This document shows positions 25,488 through 33,605 of a stretch of DNA of 64,000 bases, in pieces (position 1 is the first letter of the stretch; each line of letters begins with the position of its first letter). Source of the stretch: Pseudomonas fluorescens (lineage in GTDB: Bacteria; Pseudomonadota; Gammaproteobacteria; Pseudomonadales; Pseudomonadaceae); contig LR782234.1 in assembly GCA_902825215.1 (NCBI GenBank), forward strand, positions 1,984,001 to 2,048,000. Reading direction: 5' to 3'. The translations under genes were made by a program, and so were the position numbers. The notes under the pieces were generated by a model, which was not told the DNA's origin, did not search any database, and worked only from the letters and a program-made list of their open reading frames with translations.

Positions 25488-26234
25488 TCAGGCGCCGAAA
25501 CCACCGTCGATGGTCAGGCTGGCACCGGTGATATAACCGGCTTCCGGTCCTGCGAGATAAGCGACGAAACCGGCGATTTCCGCGGCGGTGCCGTAACGAC
25601 CGACGGCCATCAGCGGGATCAGGCTGTCGGCGAAGTCACCGTGCGCCGGGTTCATGTCGGTGTCGACCGGGCCGGGTTGCACGTTGTTGATGGTGATGCC
25701 GCGTGGACCGAGATCACGGGCCAGGCCTTTGGTCAGACCGACCAGCGCCGACTTGCTCATCGCGTACACACCGCCACCGCCGAAGGGCATGCGGTCGGCG
25801 TTGGTGCTGCCGATGTTGATGATCCGCGCGCCTTCGCCCATGTGCTTCGCAGCTTCCTGCGAGGCGATGAACACGCTGCGCACGTTGATGGCCAGTGTCC
25901 GGTCGAAATCTTCCAGGCTGAAGTCTTCCAGTGGCGCAATGGCCAGCACGCCGGCGTTGTTGACCAGAATATCGAGGCGACCAAAGGCTTCGACGGTGGC
26001 GCTGACGGCGTCGCGGATGGCTTCGGCGTCGGCGCTGTCAGCCTTGATCGCCAGGGCTTTGCCGCCGTTGGCAGTAATGCTGTTTTGCAGTTCTTCGGCC
26101 TTGGCGGCGGAGCTGACGTAAGTGAAGGCAACAGCTGCGCCTTCAGCGGCCAGGCGATTGACGATGGCAGCGCCGATGCCGCGCGAACCGCCTTGAATCA
26201 GAGCGACTTTGCCGCTGAGGTGTTGAGTGGTCAT
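25488..26234 (-). CDS. Short-chain dehydrogenase/reductase
   Basis: The 248-residue protein is a classical SDR of the 3-oxoacyl-ACP reductase type. Cofactor loop GGSRGIG is at 15-21, the structural NNAG follows, and the catalytic pair lies in VYAMSKSAL (Y-x3-K). The C-terminus GGFGA is usual. The glycine loop without acidic residue and the following pattern suggest NADPH. It is divergent from a LysR gene 126 bases away, which very probably regulates it. The substrate is unknown. Confidence 0.88.
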   Translation of the reverse strand: MTTQHLSGKVALIQGGSRGIGAAIVNRLAAEGAAVAFTYVSSAAKAEELQNSITANGGKALAIKADSADAEAIRDAVSATVEAFGRLDILVNNAGVLAIAPLEDFSLEDFDRTLAINVRSVFIASQEAAKHMGEGARIINIGSTNADRMPFGGGGVYAMSKSALVGLTKGLARDLGPRGITINNVQPGPVDTDMNPAHGDFADSLIPLMAVGRYGTAAEIAGFVAYLAGPEAGYITGASLTIDGGFGA

Positions 26235-26360
26235 TGTTCGATCTCCAAATGTTCAAGGCGGGATGCCTTGGTGTTGGTGCCGAGTATCGGCGTGGTATCG
26301 ACAACCGTGTAGACCCTGATTGCTATAGTCTGTGTAAACCAGAAGTTTATAGTGGTGATC

Positions 26361-27284
26361 ATGGAAACGTTCAGCAGTATCGAATGCTTCGTGCGCAGTG
26401 CCGAGGTGGGCAGCTTTGCCGAAGCCGCGCGCCGCTTGAGTCTGACTCCGGCAGCGGTTGGCAAAAGTGTGGCGAAACTCGAAGCGCGGCTCGGCGTGCG
26501 GCTGTTCCAGCGTAGTACACGCAGCCTGACGCTGACCGAAGCGGGGCAACTGTTTTTGAGCGAAGTCAGCGCCAGTCTGACCACGATCCAGAACGCTGTG
26601 GCCAACCTGGCCAGCGCCGGAGGCCAGCCCGCCGGCACGTTGAAAGTCAGCATGGGCACGGTTTTCGGGCGCCTGTATATCGTGCCGTTGCTTGGTGAGT
26701 TCTTACGGCGCTTTCCGGCGATCAACCCGGACTGGCATTTCGATAATCGACAGGTCGATCTGATCGGTCAGGGTTTCGATGCGGCAATTGGCGGTGGTTT
26801 CGAACTGCCTCAAGGCGTGGTCGCACGCAAACTGACCCCGGCTCATCGGGTGCTGGTCGCGTCGCAGGACTATCTATCGGCGCACCCGGCGATCACTCAG
26901 CCGGACGACCTCAAACAGCACGACGGTATCCTGATTCGCTCGCCGCAAACCGGGCGCGTGCGTTCCTGGCAACTGACCCACCGCGACCGACAACACAGCC
27001 CGTTGACGCTGCAGGCGCGGATGACCATGAGCGATTCCGAAGCGGCGTGTGCGACGGCGATGCAAGGGTTGGGCATTGCGCTGGTGAGCATGCCGTTTGC
27101 GGTCGGGTATCTGCAGGCGGGGACGTTACAGCGGGTGCTGCCGGACTGGTTTGTCGACGATGGCAATATTTCGATTTACTACGCCGAGCATAAATTGTTG
27201 CCGGGCAAGACCCGGGCATTTGTCGACTTTGTGATTGAACAGTTTGCGGAGCGGGGGTTGGCGCGGCAGTTCAGTGCCATTTGA
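26361..27284 (+). CDS. LysR-family transcriptional regulator
   Basis: The 307-residue protein has the N-terminal winged helix-turn-helix (FAEAARRLSLTPAAVGKSVAKLEARLGVRLFQRSTRSLTLTE spans about residues 19-60) and a periplasmic-binding-like effector domain. It is of the PA-type group with the conserved LSLTPAAVGKSV helix. I chose ATG 26361; GTG codons at 26352 and 26355 are in frame but without better ribosome binding sites. It probably controls itself and the divergent SDR gene from the 126-base intergenic region. Confidence 0.88.
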   Translation: METFSSIECFVRSAEVGSFAEAARRLSLTPAAVGKSVAKLEARLGVRLFQRSTRSLTLTEAGQLFLSEVSASLTTIQNAVANLASAGGQPAGTLKVSMGTVFGRLYIVPLLGEFLRRFPAINPDWHFDNRQVDLIGQGFDAAIGGGFELPQGVVARKLTPAHRVLVASQDYLSAHPAITQPDDLKQHDGILIRSPQTGRVRSWQLTHRDRQHSPLTLQARMTMSDSEAACATAMQGLGIALVSMPFAVGYLQAGTLQRVLPDWFVDDGNISIYYAEHKLLPGKTRAFVDFVIEQFAERGLARQFSAI

Positions 27285-27310
27285 GCAGGGCTTGAGACCG
27301 AGTTGCCCCT

Positions 27311-27373
27311 TTCGCGAGCAGGCTCGCTCCCACGGGGGAGCGCATCCAAATGTAGGAGTGAGCCTGCTCGCGA
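27311..27373. repeat. REP doublet, outward arms
   Basis: 63 bases, complement arm first, then a variant arm with TAGGAGTGAGCCTGCTCGCG. It lies between two converging genes, like 11401-11463. Confidence 0.8.
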
Positions 27374-27389
27374 TGAACGATAACGCGGT

Positions 27390-28118
27390 CTATCGAGCAA
27401 ACCGCCCCGGCCAGCCCACAATGTTCTTCGGCCGCGGCGTCGCGTAAGTGCGCACCTTCGACGTCGACAAACGCAAGCGCACCAGCGATTCGGCAATCGT
27501 CACCGCCGCCGTCACGCCATCCACCACCGGCACCCCGGTCCGCCGACGAATCTGCTCATCGAGCCCGGCCATGCCGCCGCACCCCAGGCAAATCACCTCG
27601 GCCTTATCCTGGGTCACCGCCAATTCAGCTTGATGCACAATCGCTTCCAGCGCACGTTGCGGCTCGTGTTCCAGCTCGAGCACGGCCAGACCACTGGCGC
27701 GTACCGACGCGCAACGGTCCCACAGACCGGACAGTTTCAGCCGATCCTCGATCAGCGGAACGGTGCGATCGAGCGTGGTTACCACCGAATAGGCGTGGCC
27801 GAGAAACATCGCCGTACTCGCCGCCGCATCGGTGATGTCCACCACTGGCACGTTAAGCAGTTCCTGCAGACCTTCGCGGCCGTGTTCGCCGTAGCCGGCC
27901 TGAATGACCGCGTCGAACGGCTGGTCGTAGGCCATCACCCGGTCCATCACGGCGATGGCGGCGAGGTAGCTTTCGAAGTTGCCTTCAATCGAGTCGGCGC
28001 CGAAGTACGGGGTCAGGCCGACGATTTCGGTGCCGGGTGACGCGATCGCCTGCGCCGAACGGGCGATGGCTTCGGTGATGGATTCGGTGGTGTTGACGTT
28101 GACCACGAGAATACGCAT
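27390..28118 (-). CDS. Asp/Glu/hydantoin racemase family protein
   Basis: The 242-residue protein belongs to the aspartate/glutamate/hydantoin racemase superfamily, and next to an NCS1 transporter it is most likely a hydantoin or allantoin racemase. The second catalytic cysteine is present (C180 in CLGCGGMAG; C177 is nearby), but the position normally held by the first cysteine is glycine (G75 in QAGYGEHG). It may therefore be a one-base racemase, a hydrolase-like relative or a variant. It lies 55 bases after the transporter gene in one operon. Confidence 0.8.
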   Translation of the reverse strand: MRILVVNVNTTESITEAIARSAQAIASPGTEIVGLTPYFGADSIEGNFESYLAAIAVMDRVMAYDQPFDAVIQAGYGEHGREGLQELLNVPVVDITDAAASTAMFLGHAYSVVTTLDRTVPLIEDRLKLSGLWDRCASVRASGLAVLELEHEPQRALEAIVHQAELAVTQDKAEVICLGCGGMAGLDEQIRRRTGVPVVDGVTAAVTIAESLVRLRLSTSKVRTYATPRPKNIVGWPGRFAR

Positions 28119-28173
28119 GGGGACATCCTTATTGCGGGCAGTAGTGCGGCCCGAAAACCGGGCCGCGAAGGGC

Positions 28174-29712
28174 TTAATGGCAGACGTTATCGACCGCGAT
28201 GGACTCGCCGCTGACGTCGGCGTAGTGCGGCTGACGTTTGGCGATGATCAGATAAAGCATCCCGGCGATCCCGGCGCCGATCAGCCAGGAAAACGGTGAG
28301 ACGCTGTGGAAACCCGGCACCAGCGCCAGGACGATGGCGATCAGCGCTGCGGGAATGAACGCCGCCACGGCGCGGAAATTCACGCCACGGCTGTAGTAAT
28401 AAGCGCCATCGGCTGCTTCGCTGTAGAGCTGCGGCACGTTGATCCGGCCTTTGCGGATCAGCCAGTAGTCGACCATGATCACCCCGTACAACGGGCCGAG
28501 CAGGGCGCCAAGACCGGAGAGGAAATACACGATCACCAGCGGGCTGTTGTAAAGATTCCACGGCAGGATCAGCACCGCGATGGTCGCGCTGATCAATCCG
28601 GCGCGGCGGAAGGTCAGGTACTTCGGCGCCAGGTTGCTCAGCACGAAGGCCGGGGCGACGAAGTTGGCCATGATGTTCACCGCCACGGTGACGATCAGGA
28701 ATGCCAGGCAACCGAGCACCAGGAAGAAGGTATTGGGAATTGAGGCGATGATTTCGGTCGGGCTTTCGATGATTCGCCCGTTGATCTGAAATTGCGCGCC
28801 GCAGAGCAGCACAGTAATCGCAGCGAATACCAGAATGTTTACCGGCAAGCCCCAGAAATTTCCCACCTTGATGGTCTTGCGGCACGGTGAGGAGCGGGCG
28901 AAATCGCAGAAGTTGAGAATCAGCGTGCCGTAGATCGCCAGCCACAACGCGCCGCCGGCAAAAATGTTGCGCCACATCTCGGCACCGCTCAGCGGTTCGC
29001 GGATCGACCAGGCGATGGTCGCGTTGGCCTGAAAGTACATCCACGCAGCGAGGGCAGCGACGGTGAGCAGAATCACCGGACCGGCAAACGCTTCGTATCG
29101 ACGTACCATCTCCATGCCGTAAGCAAGAATCGCCAGTTGCACCAGCCAGATCGCCACGAAACACACCCAGCCCAGACTCGACAGGCCGAGGATCGAGTTG
29201 TGATCGTATTCGGCGAAACCCGGATGCACCGCCGTGAGCAATACGCGAAACACCACTGACGCCAGATACGTCTGAATGCCGAACCAGGCAATCGCGATCA
29301 CCGCGCGAATCAGCGCAGGAATCTGCGCCCCATGGATGCCGAAACTGATCCGGCTGATCACCGGAAACGGCACCCCGGTTTTCTGTCCCATGTAACCGGA
29401 CAGGTTCATGAAGAAATACACCAGCGCCGCGCCGATCCCCAGCGACAGCAGAATCTGCCAGCCGCCCAGACCCAACGCGTACAGGCCGATGGCGAACGAG
29501 TAGTTGGCGATGTTGTGCACGTCATTCGTCCACAGCGCGAAGATGCTGTATTTGCCCCAGCGTCGGCCTTCGACCTTGGTCGGCGCCAGGTCGCTGTTGT
29601 GCAGACGTGGGCTCAGTTGCAGCGGCTCGCTCAGTCCGCCGTCGGGCAACGGCTGATCAAGCGTGGAGGAGGGCAGATTCAGCGCGATGTTATTGGAGAG
29701 ACTTGTACGCAT
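28174..29712 (-). CDS. NCS1-family nucleobase/hydantoin:cation symporter
   Basis: The 512-residue protein has about 12 membrane spans and the NCS1 pattern: WTNDVHNIANYSFAIG in span 1 and GLSSLGWVCF, GTLILNFCDFARS in the middle. Substrates of the family are uracil, allantoin, hydantoins, cytosine or thiamine. With the racemase gene behind it, hydantoin or allantoin is likely. I chose ATG 29712 because AGGAG lies eight bases upstream; the frame extends further to 29772. A palindrome (29879-29892) upstream could be its operator. Confidence 0.88.
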   Translation of the reverse strand: MRTSLSNNIALNLPSSTLDQPLPDGGLSEPLQLSPRLHNSDLAPTKVEGRRWGKYSIFALWTNDVHNIANYSFAIGLYALGLGGWQILLSLGIGAALVYFFMNLSGYMGQKTGVPFPVISRISFGIHGAQIPALIRAVIAIAWFGIQTYLASVVFRVLLTAVHPGFAEYDHNSILGLSSLGWVCFVAIWLVQLAILAYGMEMVRRYEAFAGPVILLTVAALAAWMYFQANATIAWSIREPLSGAEMWRNIFAGGALWLAIYGTLILNFCDFARSSPCRKTIKVGNFWGLPVNILVFAAITVLLCGAQFQINGRIIESPTEIIASIPNTFFLVLGCLAFLIVTVAVNIMANFVAPAFVLSNLAPKYLTFRRAGLISATIAVLILPWNLYNSPLVIVYFLSGLGALLGPLYGVIMVDYWLIRKGRINVPQLYSEAADGAYYYSRGVNFRAVAAFIPAALIAIVLALVPGFHSVSPFSWLIGAGIAGMLYLIIAKRQPHYADVSGESIAVDNVCH

Positions 29713-29878
29713 TCCGGCAGGCTCCTGATGTTCAGGCCGCGATGACTGTGCATGAGCCGGCGGGCTCGACATATCTTCGTCGCGACAGTGACAACATCAC
29801 TGGTTACGGGGCATCTGCAGCCTGTACGGGATAGGGCGCTTCAGGCTTGCGGATCGAAAGTGGTTTCATGTTCTGCAG

Positions 29879-29892
29879 TTTTGTATACAAAA
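29879..29892. promoter_or_regulatory. Candidate GntR-type operator
   Basis: TTTTGTATACAAAA is a perfect 14-base palindrome with the TTGTATACAA core common to FCD-type GntR regulators. It is 167 bases upstream of the NCS1 start; the cognate regulator is not in the window, unless the one at 37069 is a relative. Confidence 0.45.
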
Positions 29893-30175
29893 CATGTATG
29901 CACTAAAGCGAGATCTGTGCCAGTTGCGGGTCTATGAGAAGCAGTGCTGATGTCGAAAAGTTATCGACGAACGATAAGTGGCTGAAAACCGGACGGTAAA
30001 AACTGACCGATTGCACAGTTAATTATTTTCTGCCGGGACTTTTGCGCTGGGAGGTGACGGTGAGGATCTGAGCGGGGATGTAACTTTTCAGGGCGTGAAA
30101 AAGAAAAGTGCACACATAAATGGCACCGATGGTGGCAGTCGTGTGTACACATTTTTCGATTCGCAGGAGATTTAA

Positions 30176-30264
30176 TGTAGGAGTGAGCCTGCTCGCGATA
30201 GCGGTGTGTCTGTCCTGAACATCATGGCAGACACACCGCTATCGCGAGCAGGCTCACTCCTGCA
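30176..30264. repeat. REP doublet with very long near-perfect arms
   Basis: The two 37-base arms differ at one position and are separated by 15 bases. The core is TAGGAGTGAGCCTGCTCGCG, extended by 15 further paired bases on each side of the spacer. It stands 23 bases after the stop of cysH and could serve as its transcript end. Confidence 0.9.
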
Positions 30265-30287
30265 AGGGAAATCAGTGTCGCTGAAGG

Positions 30288-31028
30288 CTATGCTTTGGAC
30301 TTGCTGATGATATTCCCCGCATGCAACCCGCATTCTTTCTGCGTCGCTTCCTCCCACCACCAACGGCCTTCGCGCTCGTGCTGGTTGGGCAGGACCGGGC
30401 GGGTGCAGGGTTCGCAGCCGATGCTGATAAAGCCGCGTTCATGCAGGCTGTTGTAAGGCAGCTCGAGCATGCGGATGTAGCCCCAGATTTCTTCGCTGGT
30501 CATCTGCGCCAGTGGGTTGAACTTGTACAAGGTGCGCTCCGGGGTGGAGAACGCGGTATCGATTTCCAGCACCGCGACGGCACTGCGCGTGCCTGGGCTC
30601 TGATCGCGGCGCTGGCCGGTGGCCCAGGCTTTGACGCCGGCGAGTTTGCGCCGCAGCGGTTCGATCTTGCGGATGCCGCAGCATTCGCCGTGGCCGTCGC
30701 GGTAGAAACTGAACAGGCCTTTTTCCTTCACGAACGGTTCGAGTTTCGCATGGTCCGGCGAGACGATTTCGATGTCGATCTTGTAGTGCTCGCGCACCTG
30801 TTCGATGAAACGGTAGGTCTCCGGGTGCAGGCGACCGGTATCGAGGCTGAACACTTTGACGTTCTTGTTGAGCTTCCAGGCCATGTCCACCAGCACCACA
30901 TCCTCGGCGCCGCTGAAAGATATCCACAACTCATCACCGAACTCGGCGAAGGCGAGTTTGAGGATGTCTTGTGCGGATTTGTTGGCATAGGTCGTGGCGA
31001 GTTCCACGACGTCGAACGTTGGGCTCAT
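30288..31028 (-). CDS. cysH: Adenylyl-sulfate reductase (assimilatory, thioredoxin-dependent)
   Basis: Reduces activated sulfate to sulfite in cysteine synthesis. The 246-residue protein carries the cysteine pairs ECCGIRK and CEPC that ligate a [4Fe-4S] cluster, which indicates that APS rather than PAPS is the substrate, and the catalytic cysteine in KECGLHAGN near the C-terminus. The N-terminal [12 protein letters not shown] loop binds the nucleotide. Its start is 163 bases from the divergent thrH gene, a pairing I recall from P. aeruginosa. Confidence 0.94.
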   Translation of the reverse strand: MSPTFDVVELATTYANKSAQDILKLAFAEFGDELWISFSGAEDVVLVDMAWKLNKNVKVFSLDTGRLHPETYRFIEQVREHYKIDIEIVSPDHAKLEPFVKEKGLFSFYRDGHGECCGIRKIEPLRRKLAGVKAWATGQRRDQSPGTRSAVAVLEIDTAFSTPERTLYKFNPLAQMTSEEIWGYIRMLELPYNSLHERGFISIGCEPCTRPVLPNQHEREGRWWWEEATQKECGLHAGNIISKSKA

Positions 31029-31191
31029 CAGGGCGGCTTCCTACAGGTCGGTGGCGCTGGGCGCTCTATATGGCGCCGATGGTAACAAAAACCAACAGGG
31101 CTCGGGGCGTGCTGTGCGTTGCGCGTCGGCAGTCGAGTCGCTAGAGTTCGGCCTCGCTCGACTCAATAATCACTACAAACGGGAGTGTCTT

Positions 31192-31809
31192 GTGGAAATT
31201 GCTTGCCTGGATCTTGAAGGGGTACTGGTACCGGAAATCTGGATCGCGTTCGCGGAAAAAACCGGCATCGACTCGCTCAAGGCCACCACCCGGGACATTC
31301 CCGACTACGACGTGCTGATGAAGCAACGTCTGCGCATTCTCGATGAGCATGGCTTGAAACTGTCGGACATCCAGGAAGTGATCGCCACGCTCAAGCCGCT
31401 GGACGGCGCGGCGGAGTTCGTCGACTGGCTGCGCGAGCGCTTTCAGGTGGTGATTCTGTCGGACACATTCTATGAGTTCTCTCAGCCATTGATGCGCCAG
31501 CTGGGTTTCCCGACGCTGCTTTGTCATCGCCTGATTACTGACGAAACCGGGCGCGTGACCAGCTATCAGTTGCGTCAGAAAGATCCCAAGCGCCAGTCGG
31601 TGCTGGCATTCAAGAGCCTGTATTACCGGGTGATTGCGGCGGGGGATTCGTATAACGACACGAGCATGCTGGGCGAAGCTGATGCCGGGATTCTGTTTCA
31701 CGCGCCGGACAATGTGATCCGCGAGTTTCCGCAGTTTCCGGCGGTGCATACATTTGCCGACCTTAAGCAGGAATTCCTGAAAGCCTCTAATAGAGAGTTG
31801 AGTTTGTAG
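31192..31809 (+). CDS. thrH: Phosphoserine phosphatase / homoserine phosphotransferase
   Basis: The 205-residue HAD enzyme is of the ThrH type, which can pass phosphate from phosphoserine to homoserine and so bypass ThrB. Motif I is CLDLEGVLVPE, with D7 and, unusually for HAD proteins, E9 in place of the second aspartate, which marks the family. Motifs VILSDTFYEF and AAGDSYNDTSML follow. The start is GTG 31192 with GGGAG upstream and the length matches the 205-residue family member. Divergent from cysH. Confidence 0.93.
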   Translation: MEIACLDLEGVLVPEIWIAFAEKTGIDSLKATTRDIPDYDVLMKQRLRILDEHGLKLSDIQEVIATLKPLDGAAEFVDWLRERFQVVILSDTFYEFSQPLMRQLGFPTLLCHRLITDETGRVTSYQLRQKDPKRQSVLAFKSLYYRVIAAGDSYNDTSMLGEADAGILFHAPDNVIREFPQFPAVHTFADLKQEFLKASNRELSL

Positions 31810-31826
31810 TCGTCTGAAAGGGCGCC

Positions 31827-31849
31827 TTCGCGAGCAGGCTCGCTCCTAC
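31827..31849. repeat. Single REP arm
   Basis: A solitary complement arm (TTCGCGAGCAGGCTCGCTCC) without a partner, next to a different palindromic element. Confidence 0.75.
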
Positions 31850-31854
31850 ACGGT

Positions 31855-31959
31855 GATCGTTCCCACGCTCTGCGTGGGGATGCCTCAATGGACGCTCCGC
31901 GTCCGCTTGGGACGCGGAGCGTCCCGGGCTGCATTCCTTTGCTGCGCGTGGGAACGATC
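31855..31959. repeat. Complex palindromic element (MITE-like), 105 bases
   Basis: The outer arms GATCGTTCCCACGC and GCGTGGGAACGATC pair; inside, GGACGCTCCGCGTCC and its partner form a second stem. The type resembles intergenic repeats of fluorescent pseudomonads and is distinct from REP. It lies between thrH and pabB. Confidence 0.75.
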
Positions 31960-31999
31960 GATGTAGGAGGCTGCTCCGGGCGGCGTTCCGACGATGCTT

Positions 32000-33343
32000 T
32001 TAGAGGTTTTGCAGGGTATCGAGCAGGATGCGGACCTTGGTGATCGACTCCTGATACTCCGCCTGCCAGTCCGAATCGGCGACGATCCCGCCGCCGCCCC
32101 AGCAGCACACTTGCCCATCCTTGACCAACAGACTGCGAATGGCGATGGAGCTGTCCATCTCGCCGCGCACATCCAGATACAGCAACGACCCGCAGTACAG
32201 GGCGCGCCGCGTCGGTTCCAGTTCGTCGATGATCTGCATCGCACGAATCTTCGGTGCGCCAGTGATCGAGCCGCCGGGGAAGCTGCCGGCGATCAGATCC
32301 AGTGCGTCGCGATCCTCTGCCAGTTCCCCGGTCACGCTGCTGACCAGATGATGCACATTCGGATAGCTTTCCAGGCTGAACAACTCCGGCACTCGTACCG
32401 AGCCGATGCGACAGGTGCGGCCGAGATCGTTGCGCAGCAGGTCGACGATCATCAGGTTTTCCGCACGATCCTTGGGGCTGGCCAGCAGTTCCGCGGCGTT
32501 GGCCGCGTCTTCGGCAGGCGTCAGGCCGCGTGGGCGGGTGCCTTTGATCGGGCGGGTTTCGACTTGGCGCTGGCTGACTTTGACGAAACGTTCTGGCGAC
32601 AGGCTCAACACCGCGCCGCCGTCGGCCAGGCTCTGGAAACCGGAAAAGGGTGTCGGGCAGGCTTCACGCAACTTGCAGTAAGCCAGCCATGGATCGCCCT
32701 GGCACGACGCGCGAAAGCGCTGGGCGAAGTTGACCTGGTAGCAGTCGCCGGCCTGGATGTACTGCTGAATACGCTCGAACGCCTGACGGTAATCGTCGGC
32801 TGAGAGGTCGGCTTTCATTGGCTGGTTGAGTTTGAACGGGATCAACGCATCAACCGCCGGCTGCGTGAACAGAGCGATCAGTCGCTGCTGTTCACTGTCG
32901 GCAAGGGACGGGTGAAAGACCAATTGGCTGGTTTGCGCGTGGTGATCGCTGATCAGTGCCCAGTCGTACAATCCGAAACGCGCATCGGGCAGTTGCAGAT
33001 CATCCTGGGCCTGACTCGGCAGGTTTTCCAGATGCCGGCCGAAGTCGTAGCTCAGGTAACCGATCAGGCCACCGGCGAATGGCAGCTCGCAGCCCGTTGG
33101 CAAATCAGCCTCGCCCAAGCGGTCGAGGTTATCGCGCAGGCGCTGCAGAAAATGCGCACCGCTTTCATCCGGCAACACCGCCAATTGCTCCAGCGGCCAC
33201 GCGCTGAGCAGGTCGAAGCGACCCCGCTCGGCACTCGGCCGACCACTGTCGAGCAGTACGGCGCCGGGCGCGTTGCGGATAGCCGCGAAGTAGTCGGCGG
33301 GATTGGCGCGATAGGGCAGCGGGTGTACGGAGCAGGTCAACAT
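32000..33343 (-). CDS. pabB: Aminodeoxychorismate synthase component I
   Basis: Makes 4-amino-4-deoxychorismate for folate synthesis. The 447-residue chorismate-utilising enzyme has the PabB lysine motif RPIKGTRPRG, the conserved MIVDLLRNDLGR, the FPGGSITGAPK loop and the GGGGIVADSD end. Those are hallmarks separating it from anthranilate synthase, which has PIAGTRPRG. ATG 33343 was chosen; the frame continues upstream through repeat sequence, which is not coding. A GC-rich repeat lies in the gap to the next gene. Confidence 0.93.
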   Translation of the reverse strand: MLTCSVHPLPYRANPADYFAAIRNAPGAVLLDSGRPSAERGRFDLLSAWPLEQLAVLPDESGAHFLQRLRDNLDRLGEADLPTGCELPFAGGLIGYLSYDFGRHLENLPSQAQDDLQLPDARFGLYDWALISDHHAQTSQLVFHPSLADSEQQRLIALFTQPAVDALIPFKLNQPMKADLSADDYRQAFERIQQYIQAGDCYQVNFAQRFRASCQGDPWLAYCKLREACPTPFSGFQSLADGGAVLSLSPERFVKVSQRQVETRPIKGTRPRGLTPAEDAANAAELLASPKDRAENLMIVDLLRNDLGRTCRIGSVRVPELFSLESYPNVHHLVSSVTGELAEDRDALDLIAGSFPGGSITGAPKIRAMQIIDELEPTRRALYCGSLLYLDVRGEMDSSIAIRSLLVKDGQVCCWGGGGIVADSDWQAEYQESITKVRILLDTLQNL

Positions 33344-33410
33344 GGGCGGGGCAGATCGGCCGTGGAGGCGGGGTGGGGATTGTAGTCTTCTGCGCTGCCA
33401 GATCAAAGTC

Positions 33411-33585
33411 AAAAGCCACCCCCTCACCCCAGCCCTCTCCCCCAAGGGGGCGAGGGGGAAAGGGAGCCGATCTCCATGGCTTTCAAGGCCTGAGTTCGAC
33501 TGGGCTTCACAAGTCAGCGTATCTCTCGCATTCACCACGGTCAGTCCCCTCTCCCTCTGGGAGAGGGCTAGGGTGAGGGGCTTTT
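33411..33585. repeat. Large inverted repeat of CCCTCACCC type
   Basis: The arms AAAAGCC..CCCCTCACCCCAGCCCTCTCCC and their complement (GGGAGAGGGCTAGGGTGAGGGGCTTTT, shown here in parts) flank about 110 bases; each arm also contains its own smaller hairpin. Repeats of this motif occur widely in intergenic regions of pseudomonads. Confidence 0.75.
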
Positions 33586-33605
33586 GCTCCTGGCTTTTAG
33601 GCTTG

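Larger units (their letters stand above)
29713..30287. other. Intergenic region of 575 bases
   Basis: Between the NCS1 gene (leftward) and the end of cysH (leftward). It holds a GntR-like palindrome and a REP doublet. The part 29900-30170 shows no gene and no clear terminator; it is AT-rich around 29960-30050 and may include the promoter region. Confidence 0.6.

Noticed and set aside
29961..30152. 63-codon minus-strand frame in the NCS1-cysH gap
   Set aside because: No ribosome binding site, histidine- and cysteine-rich random composition, and no hydrophobic core.
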